From: Aquihabitans sp. G128
GTDB lineage: Bacteria; Actinomycetota; Acidimicrobiia; Acidimicrobiales; Iamiaceae
Direction of reading: 5' to 3'
Assembly: GCF_019048865.1 (NCBI RefSeq)
Contig: NZ_CP077604.1
Location: 3,844,001-3,908,000, forward strand
Length of the DNA: 64,000 nt
The translations under genes were made by a program, and so were the position numbers. Under the pieces are notes generated by a model, which was not told where the DNA came from, did not search any database, and worked only from the letters and a program-made list of their open reading frames with translations. Positions 1 to 8,278 of the stretch are shown piece after piece (within the stretch, counting starts at the first letter, position 1; the number at the start of each line of letters is the position of its first letter).

Positions 1-774
1 GATGAGGTGGGGCTGGAGCACCTCGACCAGGCGCTCCACCCGAGGGGTGAGGGTGGTGCCGTTGGTGATGATGCTGACCGCAGGGGGGCGCTCCAGGGCG
101 GCCAGCTGCTCCATCGCTCGGAGCGGCTCGGCGCCGAGGAAGGGCTCACCGCCGGCGAACTGGACGCTCTCGAGGTGGGGGAGGAACTCGGCCAGCTCGT
201 CGAAGAACGCGTCGTCGTAGGCCCTGGGGAGCGGCGGCAGGTGCTCGCGGCGGCTGCGGATGGCCGAGGACCACTCGCCGTTGCACATCGCGCACTGGAG
301 GTTGCAGGTGTTGGTGAGCGCCAGCTCCATCCGCCGGGGCCAGCGCGGTCGAGGATCGGTGGGGCGGAGGTGGTCGTAGCCGCGGGCGAAGACGATCTCG
401 TCGTTGCCCTCGCGCACCTGCCACGCGCAGAACTCGCAGCCCTCGTCGTAGGAGCCGCCTTCGAGGGCGGTGCGCAGGCGATCGGCCTCGGCGCTGTCCC
501 AGATCTCACGGATGCTCTGGTGGGCGACGTCGCCGAGGAGGGTGCCGGTGTTCTGGCAGCACGCCCGCGCTCGACCCACCTGGTCGAAGTAGATGGTGCT
601 GTGGGGGGCGTAGCAGGCCGACCAGGCCGGCGGCACCGGCGCGGGGACCTCCGGCTCGGCGCGCACCTCGATGCGGCGGCTGCGGCGCAGCGCCTGGCGA
701 AGGCGACCGGCGGCGCGGCTTGCGCCCGGCCCCTCGGGGCTGCCCTCCGGCGCCGGTGCGCACCCACCTCCCAT
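1..774 (-). CDS. Radical SAM protein with N-terminal SPASM-like region (partial, C-terminus outside window)
   Basis: The 258 visible residues start at ATG 774 and run off the left edge. The N-terminal part carries a cysteine-rich SPASM-like block (SACYAPHS, then ACCQNTG, then GCEFC). It is followed by the radical SAM cluster motif CNLQCAMC with cysteines at about residues 157, 161 and 164, and by FAGGEPFLG, the GGE motif that binds SAM. It is a close paralog of the complete gene at 2728-4338. Proteins of this type use a [4Fe-4S] cluster and SAM to start radical chemistry; the substrate is unknown. It diverges from the AsnB-like gene and lies in a glycan-modification island. A leaderless-type -10 (781-786) supports the start. 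The family call is firm; the function is not known. Confidence 0.85.
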   Translation of the reverse strand, partial: MGGGCAPAPEGSPEGPGASRAAGRLRQALRRSRRIEVRAEPEVPAPVPPAWSACYAPHSTIYFDQVGRARACCQNTGTLLGDVAHQSIREIWDSAEADRLRTALEGGSYDEGCEFCAWQVREGNDEIVFARGYDHLRPTDPRPRWPRRMELALTNTCNLQCAMCNGEWSSAIRSRREHLPPLPRAYDDAFFDELAEFLPHLESVQFAGGEPFLGAEPLRAMEQLAALERPPAVSIITNGTTLTPRVERLVEVLQPHLI

Positions 775-780
775 CGGCCC

Positions 781-786
781 AGTCTG
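781..786 (-). promoter_or_regulatory. Leaderless-type -10 for the partial radical SAM gene
   Basis: CAGACT on the minus strand sits 6 nt before the ATG at 774. The same CAGACT-6 nt-start arrangement precedes the paralog at 4338, and CATACT-6 nt-ATG precedes 12164. Confidence 0.45.
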
Positions 787-864
787 GCCCCTGGCCCGCC
801 GGACCGGCGGTTCGCCGAGGCCCGGTAGGCTGGCGCGCCGCCACCGCAGGGGGAAGGTTGCAGG

Positions 865-2703
865 ATGTGCGGCATCGCCGGGATCGTCGGGCCGGGCGCT
901 GAGCGCCAGCAGGCAGCGCTCGACCGCATGCTCGCCGCGCTCGAGCACCGGGGCCCGGACGAGGGCGGCCGGTGGTCGGGCCCCTCGGCGCTGCTGGGCA
1001 TCCGCCGCCTCTCGATCGTCGATCCGGTCGGCGGCCACCAGCCGGTGGTCGACGCCGAGGCCGGCGTGGTGGTCGTGGCCAACGGGGAGGTCTACGGCCA
1101 CGACCGCATCCGGGCCCGGTTCCCGGACTTCCCCTACCGGTCGGGCTCCGACATCGAGGTGGTGCCGGCGCTGCACCGGGCGCACGGCGACGGCTTCCTG
1201 GCCGCCCTGCCGGGCACCTTCGCCCTGGCCCTCTGGGAGGCGGGCCCGGGCCGCCTCACCCTGGCGCGCGACCGGTTCGGCGAGCGGCCGCTCTACTGGG
1301 CCCACCGGCCCGACGGGCTCCTGCTGTTCGCGTCGGAGCCCCAGGCGCTCCGCGCCTCCGGGCTGGTGGAGGTCGAGGTCGACCGAGCGGTGGTGGCCCA
1401 GCAGCTCCGTCAGGGCTACGTGCCCCCGGGACGGTCGATCTGGCAGGGGATCTCGTCGCTGCCGCCGGCGTCCTCGCTGCGGTTCGAGGTCGGCGGCCAG
1501 CCGCTCCTCGAGCGCTGGTGGTCGCCGCCGGAGGTGGTCGAACCGGCGGGAGGCGTCGGCGATCCGGTCGCCTGGTTCCGGACCGCCCTCGACCGTGCCG
1601 TGCAGGACCAGCTCGTCGCCGACGTCCCCGTCGGCACCCTGCTCTCCGGTGGCCTCGACTCGTCCACCGTCTCGGCCTTGGCCGCCCGCCACCACCGCCG
1701 TATCGCCGGCTTCGCCTTCGACATGCCGGGCGACTCGGAGGTCCCGTACGCCCAGGCGGTGGCGGACCGGCACGGCATCGACCTCCACGTCCTCCGGCCT
1801 TCACCAGACGACCTGGTCGACCTGCTCCAAGACGTGGCCCGCACGTGGGGCGAGCCCCTGGGCGACTCCTCCACCGTGCCGACCCTCCTGCTGAGCCGCT
1901 TCGTGCGGCGCGAGGTGACGGTGGCGCTCACCGGTGACGGGGCCGACGAGCTGCTCGGCGGCTACCTGTGCTGGGCGCGGCCCTTCCTGCACCCCGACGA
2001 CCCGGCCCGCGCTGCGGCCGGCGGGTCGGCACCGGCACCGTCGCGCTGGTGGGCCCGGGGCAGCCGAGCACGCCGCACGGGCGGTCGATCGGTGCCGGCC
2101 GGCACCGAGGTGGCTCGCCGCTACGCCGACTTCCGCTCCTACTTCTCGGCGGCCGAGCTGGTGGGCCTCGGCCTCCCGCCGGCCTCCGGGGCCGACGTCG
2201 ACGTGTCCGGGTACGGGTACGGCACGGCCGACGACATCAGCCGCTTCGACCTCGACCACTACCTGCCGGGCGACATCCTGGTGAAGACGGACCGGGCGTC
2301 GATGGCCACCGGGCTCGAGGTGCGGGCCCCGTTCCTCGACGTCGAGGTGGCCGAGGGCTGCCTCCGGCTGCCGGCCCGGTGGAAGGTCGACGCCAGCCAC
2401 GAGAAGCTGCTCCTGCGCGAGGCCTTCGGCGACCTGCTGCCGCCGCAGGTGGTGGCTCGCCCCAAGCAAGGCTTCGGTTCGCCCATGGCGCGGTGGCTCG
2501 CCGAACCGGCGGTGGCCGACCTGGTCCGCGCCGAGCTGACCGATCCGGGTGCGCCGCTGTTCGACCTCTTGGACCGCGCGGCGGTGGCTCCCTACCTGGC
2601 CACGCCCGACCAGCGGCTCTGGAACCTGTTGACCCTCGCGCTCTGGTGGCGCCACCACCGCCCCGGCGCCGGCGGCGGCACGGCGGTGGGCCCGCAGCCC
2701 TGA
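865..2703 (+). CDS. asnB: Asparagine synthase (glutamine-hydrolysing)-family amidotransferase
   Basis: This 612-residue class II amidotransferase starts MCGIAGIVG, so Cys2 is the glutaminase nucleophile after Met removal. The N-terminal Ntn domain includes a RFGERPLYW block. The C-terminal synthetase domain has the ATP-pyrophosphatase loop SGGLDSS at residues 261-267 and GDGADELLGGY further on. The family moves glutamine ammonia to a carboxylate activated as an acyl-AMP. AsnB homologs in surface-polysaccharide loci often amidate sugars rather than make asparagine, and the radical SAM and methyltransferase neighbours favour that reading here. The start has a purine-rich GGGGGAAGG upstream. The domain assignment is solid; asparagine itself as product is only one possibility. 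Confidence 0.85.
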   Translation: MCGIAGIVGPGAERQQAALDRMLAALEHRGPDEGGRWSGPSALLGIRRLSIVDPVGGHQPVVDAEAGVVVVANGEVYGHDRIRARFPDFPYRSGSDIEVVPALHRAHGDGFLAALPGTFALALWEAGPGRLTLARDRFGERPLYWAHRPDGLLLFASEPQALRASGLVEVEVDRAVVAQQLRQGYVPPGRSIWQGISSLPPASSLRFEVGGQPLLERWWSPPEVVEPAGGVGDPVAWFRTALDRAVQDQLVADVPVGTLLSGGLDSSTVSALAARHHRRIAGFAFDMPGDSEVPYAQAVADRHGIDLHVLRPSPDDLVDLLQDVARTWGEPLGDSSTVPTLLLSRFVRREVTVALTGDGADELLGGYLCWARPFLHPDDPARAAAGGSAPAPSRWWARGSRARRTGGRSVPAGTEVARRYADFRSYFSAAELVGLGLPPASGADVDVSGYGYGTADDISRFDLDHYLPGDILVKTDRASMATGLEVRAPFLDVEVAEGCLRLPARWKVDASHEKLLLREAFGDLLPPQVVARPKQGFGSPMARWLAEPAVADLVRAELTDPGAPLFDLLDRAAVAPYLATPDQRLWNLLTLALWWRHHRPGAGGGTAVGPQP

Positions 2704-2727
2704 GGGGCGGGGCTGCCAGGCGGCCGC

Positions 2728-4338
2728 TCAGCCCGCCGCCGGCTCGGCGGGCGTGCTCCAGGGGTGGGGGCGGGTGCCGCCGCTCCTCACGGTGAAGGTG
2801 GCACCGTCGAGCGTCCCGTCCGGCCGGCGCAGGGCGGTGCCGTACACCTCGGCCCGCGGCGTCGCGCCCACCGGTCCGAGCTGCAGGCAGAAGCGGTCAT
2901 CATCGGTCGGCTGGCGGCGGGCCACGTAGGCCCACTGGTCGTGGTCGGCGAACGCGGCTCCGAACCGCTGGCCGAGGTCGACCACCGCGGCGCCGTCGAG
3001 GTCGTCCAGGTCGATGGGCAGCCCGTCGTCGTGCCGGACCGTCCGCAACGTGCCGGAGCGATCGACCACCAGCACCGCCTCCGGGCCGTCGTGGGGCGGG
3101 AGCGCGGTGCCGGCGCTGCCGGCGGTCTCCTCGGCGAAGGGCAACCACGCCCACCGGCTGGTGGGCGGGGGCGCCACCGGCTCGCCGGGCATGCCGTGGT
3201 CCGGTCCCCGGGCGGGGCCGTCGCTGCGGAGCACGGCGAGCCGGTTCGCCAGGGCCTCCCGGTGACCGGCCCAGGCGGCGGCCCGCGAGCCGGTGAGGTG
3301 GGCCTCCCGAGCGGCGAGGCCGGCGACGACCGCAGCGAGCGCCGGCTCGTCGAGGCGATAGAGGCTGTGGGCGGCGGGGGAGCGCACCACGTTGACCCCG
3401 ACGTCGATGCCGCGCTCCTCGGCGAGGGCGAGGACGTCGGCGAACTCGTGCCAGTTGCCGACCATGAGGCAGGTCGTGATCGACACCTTGCCGGGTCCGA
3501 GGGCGGCGCGCAGACGGTCGAGGTTGGCCAGGACGTCGGGCAGGTGGGCGCCGACCCGGATGGCGTCGTAGGTCTCGGCGGTCGCGCCGTCGAGCGACAC
3601 GATCACGTCGGGCCGCAGCCCCTCGACGATCCGCTGGACCCTCGGGGTGTAGGTGGTGGCGTTGGTGATGATGGTGACGGCGGGCGGGTCGTCGAGGGCG
3701 AGGAGCTGTTCCATCACCCGCAGCGGCTCGGCACCGAGGAACGGCTCGCCACCGGCGAACTGCACCTGTTCGGCGTGCGGGAGGAACTCGGCCAGCTGGT
3801 CGAAGAACTCCTCGCCGTAGGCCTTGGGGAGGGGCGGCAGGCCCTCCCGCTGGGTTCGGATGGCGGAGCTCCACTCGCCGTTGCACATGGCGCACTGGAG
3901 GTTGCAGGTGTTGGTGAGCGCGAACTCCAGCTGGCGGGGCCAGCGGGGGCGCCGCACGTCGGGCCGGAGCTCGTCGAAGCTCCGGGCGAACACGATGGCG
4001 TCGTTGCCCTCGCGCACCTGCCACTCGCAGAACTCGCAACCGGCGCCGTAGTCGTCGACCTCGAGGGCGTGGCGCACGCGCTCGGCCTCGGCGCTCTCCC
4101 AGATCTCGCGGAGCGACTGCCGGGTCACGTCGCCGAGGTGGACGCCGGTGTTCTGGCAGCAGGCCCGGACCTTGCCGCGCTGGTCGAAGTACATCGACGA
4201 GTGGGGGGCGTAGCAGGCCGACCAGCGGATCGGTGCCGAGGCGGGGGCGGGGGGCGTCGAGCGGTCGGGCCGGCGCAGCAGGGCGCGGCGGGCGGCCCGC
4301 CGCAACCCTCCGGACCGACCCTCGTCCACCCCCTCCAC
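2728..4338 (-). CDS. Radical SAM protein with N-terminal SPASM-like domain
   Basis: This 536-residue protein starts at GTG 4338, chosen because a -10-like CAGACT lies 6 nt upstream; GTG 4329 is an alternative. The domain order is: a cysteine-rich SPASM-like region (about residues 28-110, with SACYAPHS, ACCQN and GCEFCEWQ), the radical SAM motif CNLQCAMC with Cys145, Cys149 and Cys152, FAGGEPFLG, and a TIM-barrel core. A C-terminal region of about 150 residues (VVDRSGTLRTVRHDDG onward) is not recognised. SPASM domains usually lie C-terminal to the radical SAM core, so this order is unusual. It converges with asnB and is a duplicate of the gene at 1-774. The substrate is unknown; a role in glycan or peptide modification is inferred from context. 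Confidence 0.85.
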   Translation of the reverse strand: MEGVDEGRSGGLRRAARRALLRRPDRSTPPAPASAPIRWSACYAPHSSMYFDQRGKVRACCQNTGVHLGDVTRQSLREIWESAEAERVRHALEVDDYGAGCEFCEWQVREGNDAIVFARSFDELRPDVRRPRWPRQLEFALTNTCNLQCAMCNGEWSSAIRTQREGLPPLPKAYGEEFFDQLAEFLPHAEQVQFAGGEPFLGAEPLRVMEQLLALDDPPAVTIITNATTYTPRVQRIVEGLRPDVIVSLDGATAETYDAIRVGAHLPDVLANLDRLRAALGPGKVSITTCLMVGNWHEFADVLALAEERGIDVGVNVVRSPAAHSLYRLDEPALAAVVAGLAAREAHLTGSRAAAWAGHREALANRLAVLRSDGPARGPDHGMPGEPVAPPPTSRWAWLPFAEETAGSAGTALPPHDGPEAVLVVDRSGTLRTVRHDDGLPIDLDDLDGAAVVDLGQRFGAAFADHDQWAYVARRQPTDDDRFCLQLGPVGATPRAEVYGTALRRPDGTLDGATFTVRSGGTRPHPWSTPAEPAAG

Positions 4339-4344
4339 CGGGTC

Positions 4345-4350
4345 AGTCTG
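4345..4350 (-). promoter_or_regulatory. Leaderless-type -10 for the second radical SAM gene
   Basis: CAGACT on the minus strand, 6 nt upstream of the GTG at 4338, identical to the hexamer before the paralog at 774. Confidence 0.45.
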
Positions 4351-4412
4351 GCACCTCGCCCCGACACCTCCTCTCCGTCGATCCTCGCCGCGCCGGGATC
4401 GGGAGGCGAGGC

Positions 4413-5084
4413 TCAGGGGCGCGTGGCGACCAGGGCGGCGTGGGCGTAGGGGTAGCCCCGGTCGAGCGGGATGGAGCGCATCGTCCAGCCGAGGGCGTCG
4501 AGGACCGCGGCCGCGTCGTCCAGCGGGCGCGGGTTCAGCGCATCGCCGGCGGTGATCCGCAGCAGGCGGACGGCGACGAGCTCCTGGGCCATGCCGAACC
4601 GGTGCTTCCAGCGGGGGCGGGTGGCGACCTCCTTGAGCACGAGCACGCCGCGGTCCCGGAGGGACCGGCACGCGGCGCGCACGGTGGTGCCCAGCGCCGG
4701 CGGGTCGAGCAGGTAGAGGACGTCCCCGACCACGACGGCGTCGTACGCCCCCGCGGGCGGCTCCCACCCGGCCGGCACGACCTCGAAGGCCACCCGATCG
4801 GCGAGGCCGAGGCGTCGGGCGGCCCGGCGCCCGTGGCGCACCTTGTCGCTCGAGATGTCGACCGCGTGGACCGTCCGCCGGTCCGAGGCCAGCACGAGGT
4901 GGAGGGACAGCAGCCCGTGGCCGCAGCCCAGGTCGAGGATGTGCCCGCTGGCGGGCACCAGCGCCTCGACCGCGTCGAGGGGCGCGCAGCGCTGGCGGAT
5001 CGCGGTGTGCAGGCGCACCTGCGGCCCGGCGTCGGCGAAGCCCGATCGAGCCCGGCGGGCTGCCTCGCTCGTGGTCGGTCGCAT
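4413..5084 (-). CDS. Class I SAM-dependent methyltransferase
   Basis: This 223-residue protein starts MRPTTSEAARR at ATG 5084, preceded by a good AGGAGA ribosome-binding site. The Rossmann SAM-binding motif I is LDLGCGHGLLS near residue 50. The post-I acidic residue lies in VHAVDIS, and motif IV is DAVVVGDVLYLLDPP. This layout is typical of small-molecule methyltransferases, and the acceptor cannot be deduced. The C-terminus (PYAHAALVATRP) completes the usual fold. It lies between the second radical SAM gene and the large membrane protein, so methylation of the island's glycan or lipid product is a reasonable guess. Confidence 0.85.
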   Translation of the reverse strand: MRPTTSEAARRARSGFADAGPQVRLHTAIRQRCAPLDAVEALVPASGHILDLGCGHGLLSLHLVLASDRRTVHAVDISSDKVRHGRRAARRLGLADRVAFEVVPAGWEPPAGAYDAVVVGDVLYLLDPPALGTTVRAACRSLRDRGVLVLKEVATRPRWKHRFGMAQELVAVRLLRITAGDALNPRPLDDAAAVLDALGWTMRSIPLDRGYPYAHAALVATRP

Positions 5085-5223
5085 GCGCGGATCTCCTGGG
5101 CGGGCGGCGATCGTCCGGGCGCCGCCCGGGGCGGATCGCGTGCGGGGCCGGATTGGTACCGTACCCCCGCCCGGATACGCTCCTGACCCCGGCCGGCACC
5201 CTCGGCCGGGACCGGGAGTGGTC

Positions 5224-8097
5224 GTGGTGGCAGCGAATCTCGAGGCGAGCGCTGGCCTCCACCGACCATCGACCGAGCGCCTCCGGCGGGCCGTCGGCGC
5301 GCTGGTGGCCGTGGCGGCCGTGCTGGCGCTGGCCCAGGCCGTCGTCGACGTCGCCGCTCGCGCCGCCGAGATCCGGGCCGTCCCCGCGCTCGTCGCCCTC
5401 CACCTGGACCTCGTGCTGATCGTGGTGGTGGCGATCGCGCTCGTCCTCCGGCTGGCCCGCCGCAGCCCGGGCCCGAGGGGGGCGGGCGGGTGGCGGCTGG
5501 CGACGGCGGGCGCCGCCACGATCGCCATCGTCGCCATCCGCTACGGCGTGTCCCCGGCGGAGCCCACCCGAGGCGTCCTGGTGCCGCTGCTCCTCGTGCC
5601 CGCAGCCGCCCTGCTCGCCGACCTGGTCCGCACCCGGGGCGACCTCGGGCCGCAACCGCTCTTCCGCGGGGCGCTCGCCTGGTGCAGCGTCGCGGGGGCC
5701 GACCTCCTCGCCCTCTCCGTCGGCGCCGGCCGGGTGGAGCGCCTCGACGTCGGTCCCACCCTCGTCCGACCGGCCGGGATCAGCGTGGTCGTGGTGGCCG
5801 GCGTGGCGGCCGTCGCCGCGAGCCGCAGCCGGTCGTTCTTCGACGCAGCGGCGATGGCCCTGGCCGCCGCCGCAGGCGCAGGGCTGGTCGCGGTCGGGTC
5901 GCCGGCCGACCGCACGGTGCCCGCCGGCACCCCGCTGCTCGCCGCCGGGGTGCTCGCCGCGGCGCTGGTGGCCTGGGAGCCGGCCCGCCGTCGGGCGGGC
6001 GCCCTCGGTCGTCGGGTCGCGACGCTGGCCGCTCGTCCCCTCGGACCGGTGCGACGCCGGGCTTCGGCCGCTCGGGCACGCGCCGCCACGCCGACGCCGG
6101 TGCGGGTGGAGCCCCGTCCGCGCCTGGACCGGCGCAGCCGCCTCGTGGCCGGCGCCATGGCGATGGGCTCTGCGGCCTTCGTCGGCTCCGGCGCCTGGTG
6201 GGCCCATCGGGTCGGGTGGCAGCCCACCGGGCACTCGGCCACCGTCATGGCCCGCTCCTACGACGTCGGCACGGCCGACCACCCCCTGGTCGGCATGATC
6301 ACCAGCCTCGGCAACCGCGGCTTCGCCTCCCACCCCGGGCCCCTGCTGTTCGACCTGCTGGCACCGCTCGTCCGTGCGTTCGGGATCCAGGGCGGTGCGC
6401 TGGTCGGCGGGGTGGTCGCCGCCGTCACCTGCTGGTGGGTCGCCACCTGGGCCGCGTGGCGGGCTGGTGGCGCGATCGCCGCCGTCGTGGCGTGGGTGAC
6501 CAGCGCGCTGGTCCTGCAGATCGCCGCCCTGGGCATGGTGGCCGATGCCAACAACGTCTCGCTCACCGTGCCGGCCATGTTCACCGCCGTCGTGGCGGCC
6601 TGGGCCGCGTGCACCGGCACGTGGCGGGCGTGGTGGTGGGCGCTGGTGCTCGGGAGCTTGGCCGCGCAGGCGTACCTCCCCCACGGGCTGATCGTCCTCG
6701 GACCCGTCCTCTGGTCGGGCTGGGTGGTCGCCCGGGCGCGGAAGGCGCAGGACGATCCGGCGAGCGCGCGGCGGGCCCGGTCGGCGTGGCGCGTCGGCTG
6801 GGTGATCGGCGTGCTCGTGTGGCTCCAGCCGGTGATCGAGGCGATCACGTCGCAGGGCGGCAACGTCCGCACCCTGGCCGGCGAGGTCGCCAACCCGGAG
6901 CCGTCGGTGGGCCTCGGCGGGATCCCACGGTTCGCGGCCTGGCTGGTCGCCGTGCCGCCCCGTTGGAACGAGGTCACCCGGAGCTTCGCCCTGCCGGGTG
7001 CAGCTTCGGACTACGTCGGGGGTTCGGTGCTGGCGGGCCTGCTCGTCCTCGCCCTGTTGTGCGGGGCCTGGTACCGCACCCGGCGCGCGGCGCCGCCGCG
7101 CGAGCGCCAGCTGCGGATCCTCGTCGCCCTGGTGGTGGTCGGGGCCATGGTCGATGCCACGCAGCTCCCGAGCGACCTGCTCCACTCCTTCCAACTGCTC
7201 TGGCTGGTGGTGGCGTCGCTCACCGTGTGGTTCGCGGTGGCCACCTCGCTCTGCTTCGCCGCCGAACGGCGCCTGGCCGCGTCCGCCGGCGCACCGCGAC
7301 GACGGCGAGTGGCGGTCCGGGTCGGCGGTGCCTTCGCCGCGGCCGTGTTCCTGGTCGCCGCGGTCTCCGGGCCGAACACCATCGGCGACGTGAAGGGCAG
7401 CGACTACACGATCGACGCCATGGTCGGCCCGCTGACGGACCAGACGCTCGACGCGCTGCCCGATCGCACCCCGGTCCTGGTGCTGGGGCTGGACACCCGC
7501 TTCAACGTCGCGGCGTTCGACACCGTGACGTCGCACCTCATCGTCGGCGGCATCCCCGTCCGGGTCGAGCCGGCGATCGTGCACTACGGCGCCCGGCGGC
7601 AGGTCCACGGGTCCTGGGACGGGCCGATGCTGTGGGTGACGAGCGGGGTGCCGCCGGTGAAGCCGGCCGGGACCCGCCTCGCGGCGGCCTCGGTGCCCGG
7701 CTGGTCGAAGGCTCGCTTCGATCGGCTCGCCGAGGAGGTGGGCCGCCAGGCCCGGTCCGGCCCGTCGCTGCGGATCGAGCCGTGGGCGCTCGACGCCCTC
7801 CCCCGGTACGTCGGGGCCTGGATCTCGGACCGGCCGTGCCAGGTCGTGGCCGACATCCGCAGCGGGCGGCGATCGGTCGCATCCCTCCCCGCCGGGTTGC
7901 TGCTCGTGCTGTACGCCGATGCCGCCATCGCGTCCCCTGCGCTCCCGGCGGGGATGCTCGACCGGGCCACCGCGATCGTGGGCCAGGGCCCGATCGAGGT
8001 CTGGCGGGTGGAGCGCGACGAGCCCGGGCCGATCTCGTCCGACCTCCTCCTCCGCGACGGGACCTCCTGCCCCACGGCTCCGGGGGCCGGCCGGTAG
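5224..8097 (+). CDS. Large polytopic membrane protein, GT-C glycosyltransferase-like, function unknown
   Basis: About 957 residues. Several GTGs lie in frame (5218, 5224, 5227); a GGGAG at 5214-5218 favours 5224 or 5227. The N-terminal 160 residues contain about five hydrophobic segments. A basic loop follows, then a second membrane block with SHPGPLLFDLLAPLVRAFG and more than six hydrophobic helices. The last 240 residues or so are mostly soluble. The HPG-containing loop between helices recalls GT-C type membrane glycosyltransferases that use lipid-linked sugars, but no catalytic Asp pair can be assigned with confidence. It precedes the carbamoyltransferase module. The function is unproved. 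Confidence 0.6.
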   Translation: MVAANLEASAGLHRPSTERLRRAVGALVAVAAVLALAQAVVDVAARAAEIRAVPALVALHLDLVLIVVVAIALVLRLARRSPGPRGAGGWRLATAGAATIAIVAIRYGVSPAEPTRGVLVPLLLVPAAALLADLVRTRGDLGPQPLFRGALAWCSVAGADLLALSVGAGRVERLDVGPTLVRPAGISVVVVAGVAAVAASRSRSFFDAAAMALAAAAGAGLVAVGSPADRTVPAGTPLLAAGVLAAALVAWEPARRRAGALGRRVATLAARPLGPVRRRASAARARAATPTPVRVEPRPRLDRRSRLVAGAMAMGSAAFVGSGAWWAHRVGWQPTGHSATVMARSYDVGTADHPLVGMITSLGNRGFASHPGPLLFDLLAPLVRAFGIQGGALVGGVVAAVTCWWVATWAAWRAGGAIAAVVAWVTSALVLQIAALGMVADANNVSLTVPAMFTAVVAAWAACTGTWRAWWWALVLGSLAAQAYLPHGLIVLGPVLWSGWVVARARKAQDDPASARRARSAWRVGWVIGVLVWLQPVIEAITSQGGNVRTLAGEVANPEPSVGLGGIPRFAAWLVAVPPRWNEVTRSFALPGAASDYVGGSVLAGLLVLALLCGAWYRTRRAAPPRERQLRILVALVVVGAMVDATQLPSDLLHSFQLLWLVVASLTVWFAVATSLCFAAERRLAASAGAPRRRRVAVRVGGAFAAAVFLVAAVSGPNTIGDVKGSDYTIDAMVGPLTDQTLDALPDRTPVLVLGLDTRFNVAAFDTVTSHLIVGGIPVRVEPAIVHYGARRQVHGSWDGPMLWVTSGVPPVKPAGTRLAAASVPGWSKARFDRLAEEVGRQARSGPSLRIEPWALDALPRYVGAWISDRPCQVVADIRSGRRSVASLPAGLLLVLYADAAIASPALPAGMLDRATAIVGQGPIEVWRVERDEPGPISSDLLLRDGTSCPTAPGAGR

Positions 8098-8161
8098 GGT
8101 CGACGGGTGCTCCGGATCCGCCACTCGTCGTTGCTGCTGCGTGACCTCACGTCCTACGCGC

Positions 8162-8272
8162 ATGAACCGGGCGTGGGGGCTGCTCCTGGTGGTGCTGGTG
8201 CTGGGCCTGTTGATGCTGGTCGGCACCGCCACGCAGAGCGCGGTCCCGGTCGCGGTCTACACGCTGCTCTGA
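8162..8272 (+). CDS. Small single-pass membrane peptide, DUF5989-like (possibly frameshifted at its 5' end)
   Basis: The 36-residue reading frame starts MNRAWGLLLVV. It has one hydrophobic helix and ends QSAVPVAVYTLL, which resembles the conserved C-terminus of DUF5989 peptides that accompany carbamoyltransferases. Those peptides usually carry about 20 more N-terminal residues. Such a segment (SLLLRDLTSYA) is encoded just upstream from GTG 8107 in the neighbouring frame. Removing one base near 8160 would join them into a peptide of about 54 residues. It ends 6 nt before the carbamoyltransferase start. Family membership is a memory-based match. Confidence 0.55.
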   Translation: MNRAWGLLLVVLVLGLLMLVGTATQSAVPVAVYTLL

Positions 8273-8278
8273 GCCTCG

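Noticed and set aside
2728..8232. Minus-strand open frame of 1834 codons across the large membrane-protein gene
   Set aside because: Only its last 536 codons match a real protein. The rest is Arg/Pro/Gly/Ala-rich and antisense to convincing genes, a common effect of very high GC.
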